This document shows, in pieces, positions 18,471-26,951 of a DNA stretch of 33,463 nucleotides. Position 1 is the first letter of the stretch; each line of letters begins with the position of its first letter. This DNA comes from Candidatus Sumerlaeota bacterium (lineage in GTDB: Bacteria > Sumerlaeota > Sumerlaeia > JADFCW01). The translations under genes and the position numbers were made by a program. Under the pieces are notes generated by a model. It had not been told where the DNA came from. It did not search any database and was given only the letters and a program-made list of their open reading frames with translations. The stretch spans positions 1-33,463 of the forward strand of contig JADFCW010000038.1 of NCBI GenBank assembly GCA_017161705.1. Direction: 5' to 3'.

Positions 18471-18728
18471 TGCAGCACACCTCCGCGGCCGGCTGACGCA
18501 AGGCCGTCTCCGCCTTTCCGCTTTTTCACCCGACAGACTTCTTTTGCCGAAAGAACGGAGCAAAATCATAATGCAGAGTTTCTTTTCAAAGGGTCCGAAA
18601 GTCAAGGCTTTTCGGGCGTCCGTTTTGATTTGCCTTTTCGCACGCTCCCGCTTTTTCTTGAAAGTGCTTTTGGCAGAGAAAATAATGCAAGGATAAGGTC
18701 CGAGCAAAAAACAAATTCGAGGGACGCG
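18471..18728. other. 258-base divergent intergenic region (CARDB gene / truB)
   Basis: This contains both promoters. The minus-strand gene has its GGAGGTG ribosome site at about 18478-18484; the plus-strand truB has GAGGGA at 18719-18724. Long antisense frames run across this gap but have no independent support. No firm -35/-10 pair or operator was found. Confidence 0.4.
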
Positions 18729-19673
18729 GTGCGACACGGCATTTTACTGATAGACAAACCCCAGGGCCCTACATCACACGACGTAGTAGAGATGGCCCGC
18801 CATGTCCTGGGAATCCGGCAGATCGGCCACATGGGGACACTCGATCCACTGGCCACAGGACTGCTGATTCTGGGCATCGGCGAGGGAACGAAACTGGCGC
18901 CGTTTCTGTCGGACCTCGACAAAACCTACTCCTGCACGGCGCGGCTGGGAGCGCGCTCGACCACCTATGACGCGATGGGCACGATCGAGCCGGCAGGCGA
19001 CGCCGGGAACGTCGTGCTCGAGCAAATCGAGGCGGCTGCGGGGCGGTTTCGCGGGACCATCGAACAGAAGCCGCCGGTGTTTTCGGCGATCAAGAAGGCG
19101 GGCCGGCCGCTCTATGACTATGCGAGACGGGGCGAGGCGGTCGAGACTGCTCCGCGGCGCGTGCGGGTTTATACACTCGATGTGCTCGAATGGACTCCGC
19201 CCGATCTGTCGCTGCGATTGCACGTCAGCAGCGGAACGTATGTTCGTTCCATTGTTCATGATCTGGGCGAGGCGTTGGGCGTGGGGGCCTATGTGAGCCA
19301 GTTGCGGCGGACACAAGTTGGGCCTTTCCACGTGAGCGATGCAGCGGCGATTGCCGACGCGCAGGGATTTGGCGGCAACCTCGAAAAGGCATGGCGAACG
19401 CTCGCGCAGGCCCTCGACCACTGGACGCGCGTCCGCATTCCCGATAGGTTGGTTGCGCCGGTGAAAAACGGCGCGACGGTCAATGCCGCCGGATTGGAGG
19501 TTGAAGGCGAGGCCCTTCACCACGATCATCTCTACGCGCTTGTGGACGAGCAGGAACGGCTTCTTGCGGTGGCGCGGTGTCTGGTCAGCCGGGGCGACCC
19601 GTCGGTCGCAGGCGGCGGTGCCCAGCGCGGGGATTTGATCCTCAAGCCGGTGCGGGGGTTTCGTGAAGAATGA
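18729..19673 (+). CDS. truB: tRNA pseudouridine-55 synthase
   Basis: A 314-residue enzyme that converts U55 of the tRNA T-loop to pseudouridine. The N-terminal ILLIDKPQGPTSHDVV, the catalytic-Asp motif GHMGTLDPLATGLL, the KTYSCTARLG strand and the HVSSGTYVRSIVHDLGEALG block are diagnostic. A C-terminal extension follows that resembles the PUA-like tail of the longer TruB forms. The frame is open for about 2 kb upstream through the antisense of the CARDB gene, but family homology starts only here. The GTG at 18729 is 4 bases after GAGGGA (18719-18724), so it is the best start. The usual neighbours (infB, rbfA, rpsO) are absent. The stop codon overlaps the next gene's ATG (ATGA), indicating translational coupling. 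Confidence 0.95.
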   Translation: MRHGILLIDKPQGPTSHDVVEMARHVLGIRQIGHMGTLDPLATGLLILGIGEGTKLAPFLSDLDKTYSCTARLGARSTTYDAMGTIEPAGDAGNVVLEQIEAAAGRFRGTIEQKPPVFSAIKKAGRPLYDYARRGEAVETAPRRVRVYTLDVLEWTPPDLSLRLHVSSGTYVRSIVHDLGEALGVGAYVSQLRRTQVGPFHVSDAAAIADAQGFGGNLEKAWRTLAQALDHWTRVRIPDRLVAPVKNGATVNAAGLEVEGEALHHDHLYALVDEQERLLAVARCLVSRGDPSVAGGGAQRGDLILKPVRGFREE

Positions 19674-21433
19674 GCAGCGAAGCGGCGCAACGGCTGAAGT
19701 GGATGGGGCGGACAGAATGGATGGGATGGGCGGGGTGGACTAGGGGTACGGTTCTTGTGCTTTGTGTGCTGTTGGCTCCGTTTCTGGTTCCGACCGTTCA
19801 GCGAATTGCCGCGGGTCTGCGCTATCCTTTCGAGATGGACGGCGAGGAAGGATTTGTGCTGTGGCAGGCGCGGCAGTTGCGGCAAGGACGCAACATCTTC
19901 CGCCCGCTGGACAGGCCGCCATACGTTGCCGCAACGTATGGCCCGCTGTTTCCGCTGATCAATGCACCATTTGCCGGCGGCACGGCGCCGACGCTGTTTT
20001 GGGGGCGGCTGATCTGCGCGGTGTCTCTGGCGGCCGTCTGTCTGCTGATGGCAGCGATGGTGTGGCGGGAGACAAGGCAGCGGCCGGCCGCCCTGCTCGG
20101 ACCGCTTCTTTTTCTCAACTCCTATGATGTGTATCAGTGGGCGCCGTTTTATCGCGTGGACTTTCCCGCGCTGGCTTTGGGCATGGCGGGATTGTGGCTG
20201 CTGGGAAGTCGCTCGCCCGTGTCGAACACTCGCTTTCGATGTGCGTGCGCGTGTTTTGTGGCGATGATTTATACGCGACAGGTGGAACTCGCGCCGTTCG
20301 TTGCGGCATGGATTTACTATCTGGTCGTGGATCGCCGGGCCGCGCGGCGTTTGCTGCGTAACGTTGTCGGCTGGGGATTAGGTATCGCGATCGCGCTGAC
20401 AGTTCTGACGCGCGGGCAGTTTCTGGTTCACAATGTGTATTACAACGCCAATCCGTTCAGCGGGTGGCAGTTCAAGACGGTGGTGTTCGGGCGCAAGTTG
20501 GACGACGGACGTTTCATGCGCGGGCATTTTCTCCTTTTCCATGAATGGTTTCTGTGCGCACTGGGGGCAGCCTTGCTGGGGCTTGTGGCCGAGCGGCGGA
20601 AAGACAAAAGTAACCTGCACGGAGACCGTAAGAGCTGCTCCGAGGATTCCAATCCGTCTTCTTGCGACAGCCGCTGGCTATACGGCCTTTATGCGGCGAT
20701 TGCAATGGCGGGGGTGTTGGGAGTGGGAAAGATCGGCGCGGCGACCAATTATCTGATCGAGCCGAAGGCAGCAGGTGCGCTTTTTCTCGCTGTGGTTTTG
20801 GGCAAATGGCTGCAACGGGACTGGCCGGCGTCGGCGGGGGCACGCGCACTGCCTTTTCTTGCGGCGACACTGTTTCTGTTCGCCCATACGGCGACATTTC
20901 TTGCCGCGTCGGTATTGTATGAACGATTGCACATATCTCTGGCCGCGGCTGGCCGCGATTCCCGCGCCCCGGTCCCTTCCCGTTACGTGCGGTTGCAGCA
21001 GTGGCTCGCGCAGCTGCCGCCGGTCCTTCTGGCCCCCTCGAACCGCAATCCATCGGCTGCCGATGTACTCAACACCGACCGGCTGGTCGAGACCCTGCGC
21101 GCAACCCCCGGGCCGGTGCTGTGCGAACACGCCGTTCCCGCCATGCGCGCTGGCAAGGACGTTTATATGCAGCCGTTCATCATGAAGGAGTTGGCCAAGG
21201 AGGGGAAATGGGATCAGACGGGCGTGGTCGAGGCGCTGCGGCGGGGCGAATTCAGCCGGATTGTAACCACTGAAGATATTTTCAAGGACCAGTTTTTTTT
21301 CCACTATACGGACGAGATGGTGGCGGCGATTCGCGGAAGCTATCGGTGGAGCGAAACCCTGAACGGACATGGGGGCCGGCCCGCGCTGTTCACCTTCCAT
21401 GTGTATGAGCCGATGCGAACGGGCGAGCCGTGA
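19670..21433 (+). CDS. GT-C type polytopic membrane glycosyltransferase (ArnT/PMT-like)
   Basis: A 587-residue protein with about ten hydrophobic segments and a hydrophilic C-terminal domain of about 150 residues. Just after the first membrane span is the acidic signature MDGEEGFVLWQARQL, followed by GRNIFRPLDRPPY and ATYGPLFPLI. This is the layout of GT-C lipid-phosphosugar transferases (glycosyltransferase families 39/83), where the first periplasmic loop acidic residue is catalytic. Such enzymes add sugars from polyprenyl-phosphate donors to lipids or proteins outside the membrane. The exact donor and acceptor are unknown. The ATG overlaps the truB stop. The beginning of the gene is a G-rich tract with a four-run G-quadruplex pattern. 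Confidence 0.75.
   Translation: MSSEAAQRLKWMGRTEWMGWAGWTRGTVLVLCVLLAPFLVPTVQRIAAGLRYPFEMDGEEGFVLWQARQLRQGRNIFRPLDRPPYVAATYGPLFPLINAPFAGGTAPTLFWGRLICAVSLAAVCLLMAAMVWRETRQRPAALLGPLLFLNSYDVYQWAPFYRVDFPALALGMAGLWLLGSRSPVSNTRFRCACACFVAMIYTRQVELAPFVAAWIYYLVVDRRAARRLLRNVVGWGLGIAIALTVLTRGQFLVHNVYYNANPFSGWQFKTVVFGRKLDDGRFMRGHFLLFHEWFLCALGAALLGLVAERRKDKSNLHGDRKSCSEDSNPSSCDSRWLYGLYAAIAMAGVLGVGKIGAATNYLIEPKAAGALFLAVVLGKWLQRDWPASAGARALPFLAATLFLFAHTATFLAASVLYERLHISLAAAGRDSRAPVPSRYVRLQQWLAQLPPVLLAPSNRNPSAADVLNTDRLVETLRATPGPVLCEHAVPAMRAGKDVYMQPFIMKELAKEGKWDQTGVVEALRRGEFSRIVTTEDIFKDQFFFHYTDEMVAAIRGSYRWSETLNGHGGRPALFTFHVYEPMRTGEP
19723..19746 (+). other. G-quadruplex motif inside the 5' end of the GT-C gene
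   Basis: GGG-AT-GGG-C-GGGG-TGGACTA-GGGG on the coding strand fits the four G-run pattern with loops of 2, 1 and 7 bases. Another GGGG lies upstream at 19705-19708. It falls within codons 18-26, just after the translationally coupled start. Whether it folds in the mRNA is inference. Confidence 0.5.
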
Positions 21434-21534
21434 AATCCTCTTGCATTTACCGAAGCTCGCAGCGCAAGGCATAGATGTAGGTCGGGCGGAGAAAAGGCGC
21501 GGCGTCCGTCCGAAAAGAATGGCGACCATTCGGC

Positions 21535-22581
21535 GTGTTGGAAATCGTGGAACAGGCAGGCTCGCAGACAACCAATAAGCATGCCGAAGTCGTTGCGTGG
21601 TTGCATCGCAACGGGAAAACCATCCTGTTGGCGCTGGATGCACTGCTGGTGCTGGCGTTTGTTTTTCTGGTCGCATCGTGGATGGTATTCAAAGTCCGGT
21701 CGGCTTCGCTTCTGACCATGGCCGACCAAATCGGATCGAGCGCGCGGGAGGAAAGGCCGGCGGACACCAAACGCACTGCGGTGGGAGCGGAAGCAGGAAA
21801 TCCCCGGCAGGGATTGGCAAACGACTCCTCTGCTCAAACGACAACTTCGACATTATCCGACGCGGGCGGATTTGCAGAGCGCGCAAGGTCGGATCGCATG
21901 AGTCACGGCGGGGGCAGCGAAGACGCCAAACGCGCCGAACAGTTCGCCCGGCTCGAACGCCGTGCGCTATTTGGCGAGCCGCGGCTGTCTGTCCATATTC
22001 CACAAGTCGAGGCGATCTTCGGCGACGCGGCCATGTTGGACGGCCGATGGGTCGAGCGGGGCGGAAAGGCGGGCGAGTTCACGCTGGTGGACCTCAAACC
22101 CGACCGCGTGGTGGTGGCCGATGCCGACGGCGACACGCGCAGCCTTGTTATGACTGCTCCCGCGCAGGGGTTGGCGATGGTTCGTTCCTCCGACTTCGCT
22201 AGATTTTTTGAGCGAAAGGGCGGCGAAAGCAGTTTCGATAATCGCGGCAAATCGAAACCGTCGAAAAAAGAAAAATGGTCGAAAGAACAAGACGGCAGCT
22301 GGCCCGCCTCCGGCAAGCAGGCCAACAAGGAACAAAAGATTTTTGAAAAGCTCGCCCAAATAGCCGAGAGCGGATTGGACCCGGGGAAAAACCTGGTCAA
22401 AAAACTTTCGGCAAACGAGAATCCCCAGGACAGCCGCTCGAACGCCGACACAGGCGGGAAAAAGATCAAAGAGCCGCTGTCCGAAGGCGGAAACCGCGAC
22501 GGCAAAAAAGGCTCGCACTCGCCGGGCGCGCCCAATCCGCCCAAAAAAGGGCAGTCGAAGAAATCCAAATTCCGCCGGTGA
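21535..22581 (+). CDS. One-TM protein with GspC/PilP-like domain and lysine-rich tail
   Basis: A 348-residue protein I cannot name firmly. It has a short cytoplasmic N-terminus, one membrane span (about residues 29-52), a polar low-complexity linker (60-140), a compact domain (145-210) and a very basic, Lys/Ser/Gly-rich tail (225-348). The compact domain, VHIPQVEAIFGDAAMLDGRW followed by a Val-Asp-Leu and Val-Val-Val-Ala-Asp strand pair, resembles the small beta domain of GspC and PilP, which link inner-membrane secretion or pilus machinery to the outer-membrane secretin. No other secretion gene is nearby. The start is uncertain: GTG 21535, TTG 21538 and GTG 21547 are possible, none with a good ribosome site. 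It follows the GT-C gene by 101 bases. Confidence 0.6.
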   Translation: MLEIVEQAGSQTTNKHAEVVAWLHRNGKTILLALDALLVLAFVFLVASWMVFKVRSASLLTMADQIGSSAREERPADTKRTAVGAEAGNPRQGLANDSSAQTTTSTLSDAGGFAERARSDRMSHGGGSEDAKRAEQFARLERRALFGEPRLSVHIPQVEAIFGDAAMLDGRWVERGGKAGEFTLVDLKPDRVVVADADGDTRSLVMTAPAQGLAMVRSSDFARFFERKGGESSFDNRGKSKPSKKEKWSKEQDGSWPASGKQANKEQKIFEKLAQIAESGLDPGKNLVKKLSANENPQDSRSNADTGGKKIKEPLSEGGNRDGKKGSHSPGAPNPPKKGQSKKSKFRR

Positions 22582-23026
22582 AACGTCGCGGGCACGTGTG
22601 GGTTGACCGTGTTATGCCGGGGCGGCACTTCTCGCGGCGGCTTTGGTCGCAAAGGCGGTTGCTCGCATTCCTTGTCCTGCCAAACGCATCTTTTTCCCAT
22701 ACCTCCAGGCGTTTTTTTCCTGCTGCACGACTTCGGAAAAGCAGCAGCATGGCTGCGCGCAGTCCAAAGATCCGGCCATCTCTTTGGTCAGGCAAACGCC
22801 GATAGCGCCAAGAAGCCCCGTATAGCCAACCATAGAGTTGCGAGAAATGCGTGTTAATTCTTGGATGCATGCCCGCGCACGTGCCCTTTCGTTCGCTGAT
22901 TTCTATTTGGCAAAACCGACAAAATCATCCTTGCGTTATCCACCCCCGGTGGATCGCAGGCGTTTTATTTTGTATTTGCAAGATGCATTCGCGGCTGTTG
23001 GACTTCGACGGGAGAGGGATTTGCTC
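22582..23026. other. 445-base intergenic region before the HAD phosphatase
   Basis: It contains palindrome copy 3 (22738-22769) and little else. Several short frames cross it (for example 22578-22805) but are basic, low-quality and lack ribosome sites. Two T-rich stretches (22690-22696 and 22711-22718) lack a strong preceding stem. The gene that follows has its ribosome site at about 23011-23019. Confidence 0.45.
22738..22769 (-). repeat. Dispersed extragenic palindrome, copy 3
   Basis: On the minus strand this reads CTTTGGACTGCG followed by CGCAGCCATGCTGCTGCTTT. The CTTTGGACTGCG arm and the GCAGC-CAT-GCTGC core match copy 1 exactly; the outer stem has changed. It lies 157 bases after the stop of the GspC-like gene. 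Confidence 0.75.
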
Positions 23027-23890
23027 ATGCCGGCTAGTCAATCCAAAGACCAAAAACCAAACACCAAAATCCTCGCATCCATCCGCCACCTCGCATTGGA
23101 CATGGATGGGACGCTGTACCGCGGGGCGACGCTGTTTGACTTCACACGCCCTTTTCTGGCGCAAATGGACGCCGTCGGAATCGGTTACACCTTTCTCACC
23201 AACAACTCATCCAGGAGCGTCGGCGATTATCTGGCTCATTTGCACCGGCTGGGCATCCCCGCGCGCGCCGACCAAATCCGCACCTCGATGCACTGTACCG
23301 TGGACTACCTGCGAAAGTCGCTGCCGGATGTGCGGCGACTGTATATCCTCGGCACGCCGAGCCTTCGCAGGGAATTCGCCGAAGCGGGATTCGAGGACGT
23401 CGGCGATGACGGCGAGCCTGAGGCAGTGGTCGTCGGTTTTGATACAGGTTTGGTTTTTTCGCGGCTGTGCAAGGCCGCGTGGTGGATCAAACACGGCAAG
23501 CCGTTCCTTGCAACCCATCCGGACAATGTTTGTCCAACTGACCAACCGACAGTGCTGGTGGACTGCGGCTCTGTGTGTGCGTGTCTGGAGCGGGCGACAG
23601 GACGCGCCCCTGACGCCGTGCTGGGGAAACCCGATCCCTGGATGCTGCGCGGAATTCTCGACCGGCACGGACTAGCGCCTCAGGAGCTGGCTATGGTCGG
23701 CGACCGGCTCTATACGGACATGGCCATGGCGCGACGGGCAGGGGCGATCGGCGTGCTGGTATTGACGGGCGAGGCAACGGCCGAGCAGGCTGCGCGCTGC
23801 CCCTCGCCGCCGGACCTGGTTGTGCCGAGTTTGAAGCAACTGGGGGAAATGTTCGGAGAGATCCAGCGGACAACGGACAATTCAGCATGA
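23027..23890 (+). CDS. HAD-IIA family phosphatase (NagD / phosphoglycolate-glycerol phosphate phosphatase type)
   Basis: A 287-residue cytoplasmic phosphatase. Motif I is LALDMDGTLYRG near residue 25 (the first Asp is the nucleophile), motif II FLTNNSSRS, then the C2-type cap between motifs II and III typical of HAD-IIA, GKPDPWM (motif III lysine) and MVGDRLYTDMAMA (motif IV). The frame begins upstream at 22838, but the ATG at 23027 has GGGAGAGGGA just upstream and puts the first motif at the usual place. Family members act on sugar phosphates, nucleotides, phosphoglycolate or glycerol phosphate. Because glpD and glpT follow, glycerol-3-phosphate or a related compound is a reasonable substrate guess. 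Confidence 0.88.
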   Translation: MPASQSKDQKPNTKILASIRHLALDMDGTLYRGATLFDFTRPFLAQMDAVGIGYTFLTNNSSRSVGDYLAHLHRLGIPARADQIRTSMHCTVDYLRKSLPDVRRLYILGTPSLRREFAEAGFEDVGDDGEPEAVVVGFDTGLVFSRLCKAAWWIKHGKPFLATHPDNVCPTDQPTVLVDCGSVCACLERATGRAPDAVLGKPDPWMLRGILDRHGLAPQELAMVGDRLYTDMAMARRAGAIGVLVLTGEATAEQAARCPSPPDLVVPSLKQLGEMFGEIQRTTDNSA

Positions 23891-23969
23891 AAGAACCAGG
23901 GCCCAGCGCCGTGTTGTCCGCTCTATCCTCCCGTCCATTCTGTCTGCAATGTCTGTCTTTGAGTAGCGC

Positions 23970-25433
23970 ATGATCGGTCAACGGCAAGAGACTTTTTGTG
24001 CGATAGCCGGGCAGCCCCTCGATGTGTTGATCGTCGGCGGCGGCATCGTCGGCGCGGGCGTGGCGCGCGACGCCGCCCTGCGCGGCCTGCGAACCGCCCT
24101 GGTGGAACAATACGATTTCGCCTCCGGCACAAGCAGCCGTTCGACCCGCCTGCTTCACGGCGGACTTCGCTATCTTGCGCAAGGACGGCTAAGGCAGGTC
24201 CGCCAGGCAAGCGTGGAAAAAAGCATTGTCCAGCGCATCGCGCCACATCTGGCGGCACCGCTGCCGTTTGTGTTTCCAACCTATCGCACAGCGCCATGGG
24301 GGCGCTGGGCGCTGTGGAAACTGCGCATCGGCGTCAAGATCTATGATCGGCTGGGCAGCGGGCAAAACTTCGGGCCGTCATCGTCCCTGGATGCCGCGAG
24401 TTTGCAAGCCCTCTTGCCGGGTATTCGCAGCGGCAAACTTACCGGCGCGGTTCGGTATTTTGACGGCTTCACCAACGACGCTCGGCTGGTGCTCGATACA
24501 CTTCGGTCGGCTGCGCAACACGGCGTTTTGCTGCTCAACTACTGCAAGATGAAAGATGCCGATCGCGGCGGCGGCTTGTGGATGTGCCAGCTCGAGGACC
24601 ATCTCAGCGGCAGCACATGGGAAGTTGCCGCCCGGACCGTCGTCAATGCCGCAGGCCCATGGGCGCCGCAACTGCGCCACAGCGCCGTGCGGCTTCGCCT
24701 GACCAAAGGCGTGCATCTGGTAATTGATCGCGCGCGGCTGCCCGTTCCCGAGGCGGTTGTCTTGGCGGAAGGCGCGCGAATTCTATTTGCCATTCCCTGG
24801 GGCAAGCGCGTCATTCTCGGCACGACCGATACCGATTACAACGGCGTGATCGAGGACGTTCGCACGGACTCGAGCGACATAGGGTACATTCTCGATGTCA
24901 TCAACGCAGCGTTTCCCGATGCTCGACTGGCCGACAGCGACATCCTCGGCAATTGGGCCGGCGTGCGGCCTCTGGTGGCCGACTCGCGCGGCAGACCGTC
25001 GGACATTTCGCGCTCGCACGAAATCCGCGAGCCGCACCCCGGCTGGTTCGACGTCGTCGGCGGCAAATTGACCACATATCGCCTGATGGCCGAGCAGACC
25101 GTGGACCGGGTCGTGCGCCGTTTGCATCGGCCGACGGTCCCCTCCACAACCGCCCGGCAGGTGCTCGTTCCGGCTGATGAAACGGCGGGGGTTAGCGGAA
25201 TTTTGCCGCCGCCGTTGTCCCGCGAAGCTGTCGCGCACTATTGCCGAAACGAATGGGCCGTGCACCTGGACGACGTAATGATCCGCCGCACCAGTTGGCA
25301 CTACTATCTACCCGACGCAGCGCAGATGGCACATTCCGTCGCGCAGTGGATGGCCGAAATCCTTGACTGGACCGAACAGCGTCGAACAGAAGAGGTGGAA
25401 CGGTATTTGGCCTTCGGCAGTCGAAAACCGTAA
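23970..25433 (+). CDS. glpD: FAD-dependent glycerol-3-phosphate dehydrogenase
   Basis: A 487-residue flavoenzyme oxidising glycerol-3-phosphate to dihydroxyacetone phosphate, passing electrons to quinone at the membrane. The Rossmann motif VLIVGGGIVGAGVARDAALRG lies near residue 20, followed by FASGTSSRSTRLLHGGLRYL, the DGFTNDARLV substrate region, VVNAAGPWA and the VGGKLTTYRLMAEQTVD block close to the end. The C-terminal domain (about 390-487) is the small helical domain of the family. The start is secure in the upstream direction because an in-frame TAG lies at 23964-23966; no good Shine-Dalgarno is seen. glpT starts 13 bases after its stop. Confidence 0.95.
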   Translation: MIGQRQETFCAIAGQPLDVLIVGGGIVGAGVARDAALRGLRTALVEQYDFASGTSSRSTRLLHGGLRYLAQGRLRQVRQASVEKSIVQRIAPHLAAPLPFVFPTYRTAPWGRWALWKLRIGVKIYDRLGSGQNFGPSSSLDAASLQALLPGIRSGKLTGAVRYFDGFTNDARLVLDTLRSAAQHGVLLLNYCKMKDADRGGGLWMCQLEDHLSGSTWEVAARTVVNAAGPWAPQLRHSAVRLRLTKGVHLVIDRARLPVPEAVVLAEGARILFAIPWGKRVILGTTDTDYNGVIEDVRTDSSDIGYILDVINAAFPDARLADSDILGNWAGVRPLVADSRGRPSDISRSHEIREPHPGWFDVVGGKLTTYRLMAEQTVDRVVRRLHRPTVPSTTARQVLVPADETAGVSGILPPPLSREAVAHYCRNEWAVHLDDVMIRRTSWHYYLPDAAQMAHSVAQWMAEILDWTEQRRTEEVERYLAFGSRKP

Positions 25434-25446
25434 GGATCGAGTTCCG

Positions 25447-26799
25447 ATGCTGAAATCCATCCGCAATTTTTTTACCCCGGCGCCGCATCTACCGCGCCTG
25501 CCGGACGATGAGGTCCGACGGCTTTATCCGCGCTACCGCATCCAAGTGCTCGAAGCGACATTTCTTGGATATGCGATGTTCTATCTGGTGCGCAACAACA
25601 TGTCGCCGGTCGTCAAAGACATGGAGGCTGCATTGCAGTATACACGGGCGCAAATGGGCGACATCGCGGCCATGACGGCGCTGAGCTACGGCCTGGGCAA
25701 GTTTGTCATGGGGGCGCTGTCCGACCGCAGCAATCCGCGGGTCTTCATGGCATGCGGGCTATTGGCCACAGCGCTGTGCAATTTTGCCTTCGGCGCGGCC
25801 ACTGAGTATCCCATTCATCTGGCCCTGTGGACGCTGAATGGTTTCGTTCAGGGGATGGGCTGGCCGCCCTGCGGACGTGTGATGGGACATTGGTTCAGCG
25901 AGCGGGAGAGAGGGCTGACGTTCAGCATCTGGAATACGTCGCACAACCTCGGCGGGGGAATCGCCGGCTACGTGGCGGGTTGGGCGGCGGCGCATGGCGG
26001 CGGCTGGCAATGGGCGTTTTTCCTTCCCGGCGTGCTAGCGGCCGCGGGCGCCGGATATTTGTTCTGGAGGCTGCGCGATACGCCGCAATCGGTCGGTTTG
26101 CCGCCGATTGAGGAGTATAATCAAGACTATCCGGAGCGCCGCGCTACGGACGGCGACCTCGAGCGGGAACTCACCACGCGCGAACTGCTCTTTCAATATG
26201 TGCTGGTCAACAAATGGGTTTGGCTCCTGGCGTTTGCCAATTTCTTCGCCTATATCGCGCGCTACAGCATGCTCGATTGGGGACCAACCTACTTGCGCGA
26301 GATCAAAGGCGCGACAGTGACGCAGGGGGGGCTGGCCGTGCTGGTTATCGAGTTTGGCGGGATTCCTTCGACAATCTTGTTCGGATGGGTATCGGACCTG
26401 GTCGGCGGACGCCGCGGCATGGTCGCCACACTGTGCATGGTTCCCATCCTGGCAGCCTTTATGACGATCCTCCTAACCCCTGCAGGCCATTTGTGGTTGG
26501 ATATGTGGATGCTGGCCATTGTCGGGTGTTTTGTCTATCCGGTGATTAATTTTATCGTGATCATTGCTCTCGATCTTGTGGGCAAGAAAGCCATCGGAAC
26601 GGCGGCCGGTTTCATCGGCCTGTTCGGCTATCTGGGCCGCGCGACTCACAATAAATACTCGGGCGAAATGCTCCACTACCTGACCGGAGTTTCCGGGATT
26701 CATACCGCCTGGATCGTAGTGATTGCCGCCTTTCTGGCCTGTTCGGCACTGACCCTTGTTCTGCTGGCCTTCACGTGGCGCCTCAAGCCGCGAGCCTAA
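25447..26799 (+). CDS. glpT: Glycerol-3-phosphate:phosphate antiporter (OPA family, MFS)
   Basis: A 450-residue, 12-span major facilitator of the organophosphate:phosphate antiporter family. The two substrate-binding arginines known from E. coli GlpT are both visible: R49 in FYLVRNNM and R272 in YIARYSMLDWGPTYLRE. The loop DRSNPRVFMACGLL and the GMGWPPCGRVMGHWF segment are also family-specific. UhpT, UhpC and PgtP are close relatives, but pairing with glpD points to glycerol-3-phosphate. AAGGA lies about 10 bases before the ATG, and the gene is 13 bases after glpD, so the two are almost certainly one operon. Confidence 0.92.
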   Translation: MLKSIRNFFTPAPHLPRLPDDEVRRLYPRYRIQVLEATFLGYAMFYLVRNNMSPVVKDMEAALQYTRAQMGDIAAMTALSYGLGKFVMGALSDRSNPRVFMACGLLATALCNFAFGAATEYPIHLALWTLNGFVQGMGWPPCGRVMGHWFSERERGLTFSIWNTSHNLGGGIAGYVAGWAAAHGGGWQWAFFLPGVLAAAGAGYLFWRLRDTPQSVGLPPIEEYNQDYPERRATDGDLERELTTRELLFQYVLVNKWVWLLAFANFFAYIARYSMLDWGPTYLREIKGATVTQGGLAVLVIEFGGIPSTILFGWVSDLVGGRRGMVATLCMVPILAAFMTILLTPAGHLWLDMWMLAIVGCFVYPVINFIVIIALDLVGKKAIGTAAGFIGLFGYLGRATHNKYSGEMLHYLTGVSGIHTAWIVVIAAFLACSALTLVLLAFTWRLKPRA

Positions 26800-26828
26800 A
26801 TCAACAAAAGGAAAATTTCGTTTTTGCC

Positions 26829-26857
26829 TTGACGACTCAGAGGCGATCGGCCATATT
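26829..26857 (+). promoter_or_regulatory. Candidate sigma-70 promoter for the Arg-rich HTH gene
   Basis: TTGACG (26829-26834) and CATATT (26852-26857) are separated by 17 bases. The boxes match the consensus at 5/6 and 4/6. The predicted start near 26864 leaves a leader of about 88 bases before ATG 26952. The score is modest, and read-through from glpT remains possible. Confidence 0.35.
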
Positions 26858-26951
26858 CAACATGCGCATTCGGGCCAAGATGCGCCAAATCAACAGTCCA
26901 AGGATGGGCATCAATGGCCTGCGCGGAACTTCCGTAGGAGGGGGCGCAGCC

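Noticed and set aside
16752-18728. A 973-codon plus-strand frame in which truB would have a 650-residue N-terminal extension
   Set aside because: The extension is the antisense of the CARDB gene, has no domain character, and truB homology and a ribosome-binding site begin at 18729.
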